From Saccharum officinarum (Eukaryota; Streptophyta; Magnoliopsida; Poales; Poaceae): a stretch of 64,000 nucleotides of DNA. The stretch's first letter is position 1; each line of letters begins with the position of its first letter. The DNA lies in the NCBI GenBank assembly GCA_020631735.1, contig CM036160.1, positions 115,798,680 through 115,862,679 on the forward strand, given 5' to 3'. Below are positions 56,225 to 64,000 of the stretch, piece by piece. A model generated the notes under the pieces. The model did not search any database. It saw nothing but the letters and a program-made list of their open reading frames with translations, and had not been told where the DNA came from. Position numbers and translations under genes: made by a program.

Positions 56225-57174
56225 ATAAGATCAATTCTTTTTAGGTACCCAAACTTGTTTAGGTCCTCCAAGGTTAGTGATCAAGCTCTTTGGTACCCAA
56301 ATGGCTTTCTTCTTTAAGCCCATCCATGGTGTACCAATGAACTTAGTATGAACACCATTAGTACCCTTGGAAATCATATAGAAAGAATCAAACTTAATTG
56401 AGGATACATTAGCATTGGATTTCTTGTTCATGCAATGTTTCTCTATGTGACCAACTTGCTTATAACTTTTGCAATAGCTACTATTGTTCTTCACAAAACG
56501 AGTCTTGTGAGGAGCAAAAGCGGCCTTGCCTTTCTTGGGGTTATAGCCCAATCCCTCTTTGTAAAAAGAAGCTCTTTGGCTACCTAAGCACATAAGCAAG
56601 CAGTCCTCACCACCATAAGCCTTGGCTAAGGTGTGATTAAGCTCTTTTACCTCCTTGAGATTCTCATTCTCAACTATTAGTGTGGAATCATAAGTGAGAC
56701 CGTCACTACTAGATGAGGATGATGTGGATATGCTACATGAAGGGTTAGTAGAAGTGATAACAATAGGCTTATAAAAGGATTCATCAATTATATCACATGA
56801 TATGCCTATGTTGCAAGTTTTAGCTTTCTCAACATTAGTTGGCATGTTTTCAAATTTTTCAACTAGAGAGGAATGAGCTTCTTCAAGCTTAGTGTGAGAA
56901 TTTTGAAGCTTCTTATGGTCTACCTTTAGACTCTCATAAGATGCCCTAAACTCATCAAATTCTTGCATAAGGTTTTTCTTTTCCTTAAGCAAGCCCTTGC
57001 ACTCCTTCTAGATTCTTTGAAATATTGAGTGCAATCTTCTAGTATAGTAATTAGTTCATCTTTAGTTATATTATCATCATCACTATCACTATCACTAGCA
57101 CTATCATGATCACTATCATCATCGGATGATACCTTAGCGGCCTTAGCCATGAAGCATGATGGAGTATCAAATAT
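56225..57174 (-). pseudogene. gag: Copia B gag, C-terminal part (cut by gap)
   Basis: From the gap it reads DTPSCFMAKAAKVSSDDDSD, an acidic Ser/Asp run, then a coiled coil (56992 onward: FDEFRASYESLKVDHKKLQ). Next comes a degenerate zinc knuckle, YCKSYKQVGHIEKHC, where the second Cys is Tyr, and a linker to protease (KKAIWVPKSL). A frame change near 56995 separates the two segments. The overall plan matches copia C gag. Confidence 0.85.
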
Positions 57175-57274
57175 NNNNNNNNNNNNNNNNNNNNNNNNNN
57201 NNNNNNNNNNNNNNNNNNNNNNNNNNNNNNNNNNNNNNNNNNNNNNNNNNNNNNNNNNNNNNNNNNNNNNNNNN
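57175..57274. other. Assembly gap (100 N)
   Basis: Joins copia B gag on the left to the middle of a G ORF0 on the right. The two sides do not continue one element, so neither size, order nor orientation across this gap is supported by the sequence. Confidence 0.9.
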
Positions 57275-57828
57275 AGGACAAGACTAGCGACAATCACGCT
57301 ATGAGTGCTATGTATGCAGCTATCAGATCATACTAGGGTCTTGAGTGTACCTATTAGATGTTGACTGGTTTGCGTGGTGATGATCGGCTCAAAGCAAGAA
57401 AACAGAAGAAGAAGTAGGCATGTGCTATAGCTAGTTTGTAGGAGCAGTTGGTTGACATGAGCTTGTAGCAAGACCTGGCTCTAGAGAGAGGTGATAGTGC
57501 TATGTAGCGGGTGCATACGTTGACTCAGGCCAACAATAATGCAGACCACATGATTGGATAGCTGGTTCAAGAGAGGAATGAAGCCTGGAACAAGAGGGAC
57601 CTTCTGAGGCAGAGGGTCGAGGAGCTAGAGGAGTATAACGTCAACTTGCATGAGGAGTTTCACGCGCTCTATAATGGGATTGGCCCGTATGCTCCTCCAG
57701 GCGCCACCGGTATGGACGTCGACGATGATGAGGATGAGCCTGTAGTTGCACCTACCGACGACGATGACGTCACTACTGATGGTAGCGATGGTGACGTCTC
57801 TAACCTCGACGATGGCCCCGAGGAGTAG
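57275..57828 (+). pseudogene. Gypsy G ORF0, interior 3 (partial)
   Basis: The C-terminal two thirds of ORF0: QTSDNHAMSAMYAAIR-like segment, coiled coil and acidic tail (DDDEDEPVVAPTDDDD) ending PEE-stop at 57828. The stops shared with interiors 1 and 2 are present, and new ones are added (for example near 57437 and 57560). It differs from both in the tail. Confidence 0.75.
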
Positions 57829-58190
57829 GCTAGTTGCTTTGCGTTAGCTACTAGGCCCTGTCACGATGACCTTTCTTTTGGCTTCATGTACCTTGATGTA
57901 TCTCGTTTCGAACCTTGAGACTTGGTAGAATATTGGAACTTGGTTGGTCATGCGATACCTGAGCGCATAAAAGTCCAGTGTATGTATGCTGGCAATTTGG
58001 TTGTATGGATGCGATGTTTGCATTCGAAGTAATTTAATTAGTGGTGTTGTTTTAATTGGAATGCGATTATTGTGCCTCTATTTTATTGTATGACCTTGTT
58101 CTCTCCAATAAATTCAGTGTGGCATAATTTTTCATTCACTCACAATTACTACAGCTTTACTTAATTATTACTTGTTGCTAAAATTTGCAG

Positions 58191-59380
58191 ATGGCAAACA
58201 CTCACCGCGCCATGTATGAGGCTGCTGAAACTGGTGGTAATGGTGTCGGGGCAGGTGGGAGTGGTAAAAACAACGTCAACCATAATGAGCCACAACCGGA
58301 GCCACATTTGCTGCCTCCTCCACCGCTCACTGCAGAGGTATTCTTTGCACAGTTTCTTGGAAGCCAGTGCAATGCCGAGCAATCACAGAAGAACATGGAA
58401 GATTTTCTGCGTACCATTACCAACAATGTTCAATGTGGTAACAACCAAGGTGGTGGTAATGGGGTGAATCAGTACAGCAACTTCAAGGATTTCATGGACA
58501 CCAGGCCACCAATTTTCAAGGAAGCAACAGAGCCACTTGACGCTGAAGAATGGATCAACACCATGGAAGATAAGTTCTATGTGTTGAGGCTGACTGAAGT
58601 ATTGAAGACAGAATATGCTGCACATCAGTTACAAGGACCAGCAGGGATGTGGTGGAAGCATCATCGCACCACCTTCCCTCCAAATGCTCAGATCTCATGG
58701 AGAGAGTTCACTGAAGCCTTCCGTGGAGTTTATATTCCACCAGGGCTGGTCGAGATGAAGTTGGGAGAGTTCTTGACTTTAAATCAGGGCACCAAAACCG
58801 TAACGCAATATTTGCATGCCTTCAACAACTTGTGTCGTTATGCTCCCGACATGGTTGACACAAATGCTAAGAGAATTGCTAGTTTCAAGAGAGGGTTAAG
58901 CCCGAAGATGATGAAGCATGTGGGTACCAATACCCGTGCCAGAATCAATGACTTCATCAGTGATTGTCTGAAACAAGAGAAGAATAACAACGCATACGCT
59001 GCATCCAAGACTCGCAAGAGGGCCTTTGAGTCAGGACCATCACAGCCAAGAGTCCTCACTGCTAATCGTTCTGTCTATCGTCTGTCTGCACCAAGTGCAA
59101 GGTTTAGGCCACCACAGCATAAAACCAAGAACTACAAGGGACCGTAGAAGCCGTATAAGATGGTCATGCCGCTAGCAAAGATAGCCGCAGTTATAGGACA
59201 GGGCAACTCTAAGGGAGCTCTAGGATCTGCTGGTACTGTGAGGGGACCCTGCTACAATTGTCATCAGCCAGGCCACTTTTCAAAGTTTTGTCCTTACCCG
59301 CCTAGAAAGAAGCAACAGAACTATACTGCTCGGGTACACCACACCACCGAGGATGAGATTCCTGAGGGAGAGCCCGTAAC
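58191..59380 (+). pseudogene. gag: Gypsy G gag, interior 3
   Basis: Starts MANTHRAMYEAAE at the ATG after TGCAG. The frame is open to the shared amber at 59145-59147, then continues through the knuckle, CYNCHQPGHFSKFC, into protease. The first 300 bp match interior 2, and the part after about 58774 matches interior 1. Confidence 0.92.
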
Positions 59381-59737
59381 TGCTGGTAAGTTTCCTGTTA
59401 ACCAACACCCTGCAGTTGTTCTATTTGATTATAGATTATCGCATTCTTTTATGAGTCAAGCATTTGCACAGAAACATGAACAACTATGCACAAAATTGAG
59501 TTGTGGTTACCACATAAGTTCAGCGGGGGCTGATGTTTTAACCAATCAGATGGTTCAAGGGGCAACCCTTGAATTAGGTAGTCAAAAGTTTTGAGTGAAC
59601 TTGATAGTTATGCCTGGACTAGTTCTGGATGTCATCATAGGGATGAATTGGATGAAGGATTGGGGGCAGTTATAGATACAGGAAGTCGGGTACTTACCCT
59701 TAAGGATCCCTAGGATGAGGGTACTTTTCAGGTACCA
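59341..59737 (+). pseudogene. pol: Gypsy G aspartic protease, interior 3
   Basis: Has the same D-Y-R in place of D-S-G and the same stop after QKF. A base is missing in the KDWG region near 59668 relative to interior 2; interior 1 has the same state. Confidence 0.88.
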
Positions 59738-61140
59738 TTGCCTAGAAGAACAGACCTTGTGAGTGTGACATATGCTATGGAAGTCATTCCTATTCATCAG
59801 ATTCTGGTAGTGTGTGAGTTTTCGGATGTGTTCCCAGATGAGTTACCTGGTCTTCCGCCAGATAGGGATGTTGAGTTTGGAATTGAGTTGATCCCCGGGA
59901 CAACTCCAATTTCAAGGAGACCTTATTAGATGCCTCCGGATGAGTTAGTTGAGCTGAAGAAGCAACTTGAGGAATTGTTGAAAAAGAGGTTTATCCGGAC
60001 AAGTAAGTCTGAGTGAGGATGTCCTGCCTTGTTTGTGAAGAAAAAGAAAGAGGGTACTTTGAGAATGTGTGTGGATTATAGGCCACTTAATGTTGTAACT
60101 ATCAAGAATAAATATCCCTTGCCTCATATTGATGTTTTGTTTGACCAATTAGCTAAAGCCAGAGTGTTCTCCAAGATAGATTTAAGATCGGGTTACCATC
60201 AGATCAATATTAGGCCACAAGATATACCGAAAATCGCCTTTTCCACCAGATACGGGGTGTACGAGTATCTTGTTATGTATTTTGGCTTAACAAATACTCC
60301 TGCATACTTTATGTATCTGATGAATACGGTTTTCATGCCAGAATTGGACAAGTTTGTGGTTGTGTTCATTGATGATATTCTAGTGTACTCCGAGAACGAG
60401 AAGGATCATAAAGAGCATCTGAGAATTGTCTTGACCAGACTTAGAGACATAAGTTGTATGCTAAGTTTAGCAAGTGTGAATTTTGGTTGAAGAAAGTTCC
60501 TTTCCTTAGTCACATTCTGTCAGAAAATGAAGTTTTAGTAGATCCGAGCAAAGTGCAAGAGGTTATGGATTGGAAGACACCAACCACAGTTTCGGAAGTT
60601 AGAAGTTTCTTAGGATTAGCTGGTTATTATCGCTGTTTTATACCAGATTTCTTGAAGATTGCCAAGCCAATGACAAGTCTACTACAGAAAGATCACAAGT
60701 TTGGGTGGACAGAAGAGTGTGAGACAGCTTTCCACACCTTGCGGAAACTTTTGACCACTACTCTAGTTCTAGCACAACCGGACATTGAGAAACCTTTTGA
60801 TGTATTTTGCGACGCGTCAAAAACAGGATTAGGCTGTGTTCTTATGCAAGAAGGAAGAGTCGTTGCTTATTCCTCCCGCTAGTTGAGAAAGCATGAGATC
60901 AACTATCCAACACATGATCTTGAACTTGCTGTCATAGTGCATGCATTAAAAATTTAGAGACATTACTTACTTGGTAATGTGTAGAATATTTTCACTGATC
61001 ACAAGAGTCTCAAGTACATCTTCACCCAAATAGAGTTGAACATGAGACAGTGAAGATAGTTAGAATTGATCAAAGATTACAACTTGAATGTGCAGTATCA
61101 TCCCGGAATGGCCAATGTAGTGGCGGATGCTTTGAGTAGA
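59738..61140 (+). pseudogene. pol: Gypsy G reverse transcriptase and RNase H, interior 3
   Basis: Lead-in [20 protein letters not shown], catalytic FIDDILVYS about 60368-60394, RNase [11 protein letters not shown]. It has the shared ambers and the frameshift near 60450, plus a TGA at 60013-60015 (SE-stop-GCP, Trp in origin) shared with interior 1. It lacks the single-base insertions of interior 1. Confidence 0.92.
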
Positions 61141-62670
61141 AAGTCACATTGCCTGAATGCGCAACCTTTGCTCGAAGATGGTTTCGATCTGATGCACCAT
61201 GCCGTGTTACATAGTATTCAGATCAGTTGCTCTTTGGAGAGTAAGATAATAGAAGGCCAGAAAACCGACAAAGGGATATTTCATATCAAAGAGAAAATTA
61301 AAGAAGAACCATCCAAGCACTTTAGAGTGGATGAACAGGACGTGTTATGGTTTGACAACCGTCTTGTTGTTCCCAAGGATTGGGAGCTTAAGAATAAACT
61401 TATGGACGGGGCTCACCTTTCTAAGATATCTATCCATCCCAGAAGTAGCAAGATGTACCAAGAACTGAGACCTCGTTATTGGTGGACAAAAATAAAGAAA
61501 GAGATTGCAACCTATGTGGCCAGATGTGACACATGTTGTAGGGTGAAAGCCATTCATATGAGACCTACCGGATTGTTGCAACCTTTGTCCGTACCTAGTT
61601 GGAAGTGGGATGATATAAGTATGGATTTCATCACAGGTTTGCCCACTACTCAGAAAGGAGATGATTCGATTTGGGTAATCGTGGATCGTCTTACAAAGAC
61701 AGCTCACTTTTTACCTGTCAAGACATATTATCGACCACCTCAATATGTCGAGAAGTATATTGCTGAGATTGTGAGATTGCATGGCATACCGAAGACTATA
61801 GTGTCTGACCGAGGGTCACAATTCACTGCTCACTTTTGGGAGCACCTGCACAAAGGATTAGGAACTAGTTTGATTCATAGTACTGCCTATCATTCTCAGA
61901 CAGATGGTCAGACCAAAAGAGTTAATGCTATTCTAGAGGATATGTTGAGAGCCTGTGTGTTACCTTCCAGGGGTTCATGGGAGTCATGGTTACCCTTAGC
62001 AGAGTTTGCTTACAATAATAATTATCAAGAAAGTATCAAAATGGTCCCAATCGAAGCTTTGTAAGGCAGAAAGTGTAGAACACCACTAAATTGGATCGAG
62101 CCAGGAGAAAGAAGATATTATGGTATTGACTTTGTAGAAGAAGCCGAGAAGAAAGTTCATATCATTCAGCAAAATATGAAAGCAGCTCAATCACGTCAGA
62201 AAAGCTATGCGGATAGAAGGAGGAGACCGCTTGTGTTCGAAGTTGGTGACTATGTTTATCTGAAAGTCACGCCAATGAAGAAACGGTTCGGAGTACGCAG
62301 AAAGCTCGCAGCCAGATTTGTGGGACCATACAAGATCTTGGGAAGAAAGGGTCCAGTAGCTTATAAGTTAGAGTTACCTGAGACAATGTGTGTTATATTC
62401 CCAGTTTTTCATGTATCACATCTCAAGAAGTGTCTGCGCGTTCTAGAGGAAAGAATCGAACCCCGAGGCATAAAGCTCAAGTCAGATTTGGTATATCGTG
62501 AGCAACCAGTTCGAGTTTTGGACTTTAAAGAGAGGGCTACTCGAAATAGTGTGGTGAAAACATATAAGATACAGTGGAGTCATCATGATGAAGGGGATGC
62601 AACTTGAAAAACGGGTGAATATCTACAAAAAGCTTATGAAGATTTTTATAACAAATGGTTCGTAACCTAA
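61066..62670 (+). pseudogene. pol: Gypsy G integrase and chromodomain, interior 3
   Basis: Open for 332 codons from 61066. The HHCC and rve motifs are present, with Lys for the catalytic Glu (DGQTKRVN). A TAA at 62062-62064 replaces Tyr before GRKC. The C-terminal domain and chromodomain (KTYKIQWSHHDEGDAT) are open at 62176-62607. Confidence 0.92.
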
Positions 62671-62703
62671 ATCTCGGAACGAGATTTTTATAAGGGGGAG
62701 GGC

Positions 62704-64000
62704 TGTAACACCCCAGTGTTACGCAGGCATTTAGCATTGCAAATCATACGCATGATGCATCATTGCATTTATAATCACATTTGAAATAGAGTGTATTTTT
62801 AGTTAAAGCACTTCTGTGAAACATGATTGTTGCATATAATTGTCTAAGAATTACTCCACCTTGATTATACTTGTTAGGCTACTAAAACATGTGTGGCCAT
62901 AATTTTAAATCACCTAGAACTAGTTAGTACAATTTTTGGAGCAACTTTGGTAACCAAAGTTTTGTCAAAATTTGCTTTTAAAAATATTATTGAAAATAGT
63001 AAAAAACCCTCCCTAATTAGCTTTTATTCTCCAATTTAAAATCTGTTGGGAATTTGGAGTTGGGCAGAGAATTAAATTCTAAGCAACTTTCATTTTTGGG
63101 CCATTTTCAGAAAAAAAAAAGTCATCTTCTTGCTCAAAATGGGATTTTAAAACTGTTAATTGAATTTATTTGAAAAATTTCTGGAAAATAAAAATGGAAA
63201 ATCGTTTCCTCACCTTTTGGGCCGCCGCCTCCCTTCCCAGCCTGCTCACGAATCGGCCCGGCCCAGCTCCGCGCGCCACGTCCGCCTCACCTCGCCCGCA
63301 CGCCCGCGCCACGTCGTGTCGTGGCCGCGGCAGGGGTGACTCGCCCCGTGGCCGGCATGCGCCGCTCGCCGGCGACACCTGGCCAACCATGGTCCCCACG
63401 AGCGCGCGCCTCACCATTTCAAGCCGCAGGCACTCCACTTCTCTCTCTGCCCTCTCCATTTCCTTTTTCCCGCGCGGTAGTTCTCCGCCCCACACTGAGC
63501 ACCGCTCGAGCCGGCCTTGCCACCGCCACCTCCGTCGGCAAAATTAGCCACCGGTGGTCCACCGCCGCCCTCCATCGTGTGCACGTCGCTCCACCTCCAT
63601 CTCCGACACGTCGTGCTCGCCTTGATTCCACCATTCTAGCTATGTAGGTTCGATTTGAGCCGTTTTGCCGCCGTCGGTCATGGCGCCGCCACGCTCGACC
63701 TCACCGTGGGAAGGGTGTCCCCGCTGTTTCTTGTTCTCTCGGAGTCACCTTGCCGTGTTCGCCTTCCTATCGCAGACCCGGCGCGCACCTCGCCATGCCC
63801 GGTCATGGCCGGCAACAGCCGTCGGCCTGCTGCCCGCGCGGCCGCGGCGCCATGGTCGCCGTCGTGACCACACCCCTCTTGGCCTCGCGGACCGAACGGC
63901 CTTGGGCCGTAGGCCTAGCCGGGCCAGCTCATTTTTCTCCCACACGCGCACGCCCAGGCCGAAAGCCATTTCAGGCCGGTTGGTTTCACTGGGCCGGCCC
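62704..64000 (+). repeat. G LTR 5 (runs off the right edge)
   Basis: The first 1.3 kb of a G LTR after a polypurine tract, including its GC-rich block. Small differences (for example GAAAATAGTAAAAAACCC) group it with LTR 2 at 28512 and not LTR 4. Confidence 0.93.

Overview
The window is a piece of a large plant genome, most likely a grass. It consists entirely of nested LTR retrotransposons. I see no host gene, tRNA, rRNA or CRISPR array. The grass assignment is inference from the element types: chromodomain Ty3/gypsy elements of Tekay/Del type with LTRs of about 4-5 kb, and SIRE/Maximus-type Ty1/copia elements. Two 100-base runs of N (29785-29884, 57175-57274) are assembly gaps.

I use six element names. 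B is a minus-strand copia element (55520-57174), interrupted in its integrase. A is a minus-strand gypsy element whose 5' LTR is 51442-55519; it lies inside B and runs off the left edge of the window. S is a 5,030-bp solo LTR (1691-6720, minus, target duplication GCAGA) inside the pol of A. G is a plus-strand gypsy element inserted in the gag of A; the G block occupies 7895-49899 and is flanked by the duplication ACACC. H is a second plus-strand gypsy subfamily inserted in the first ORF of G; its integrase end and 3' LTR are seen twice. C is a minus-strand copia element inserted in the integrase of H, also seen twice. A deletion fused the left LTR of G directly to the reverse transcriptase of C (10799/10800). 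The resulting unit of about 20.6 kb was then duplicated in tandem (7895-28511 and 28512-46023), probably by unequal exchange between G LTRs. A third G interior with its LTR (57275-64000) follows the second gap.

A and G share one gene order: 5' LTR, an extra ORF upstream of gag (called ORF0 here), gag with a CCHC knuckle, aspartic protease, reverse transcriptase, RNase H, integrase and (seen in G and H) a C-terminal chromodomain, then a polypurine tract and 3' LTR. Most reading frames are broken, many by amber codons at expected glutamine positions.

The most interesting feature is ORF0. In A its first 24 or so residues closely resemble the histone H3 N-terminal tail, followed by a coiled coil and an acidic C-terminus. 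G retains the end of the same H3-like segment (PRHQLAVR). A second candidate is a short acidic peptide encoded inside every LTR type here; its core is conserved in protein sequence while its codons differ mainly at synonymous sites. The LTRs also share a GAGTAC/GTACTC hairpin, a CGATTCGAATCG palindrome and a terminal palindrome.
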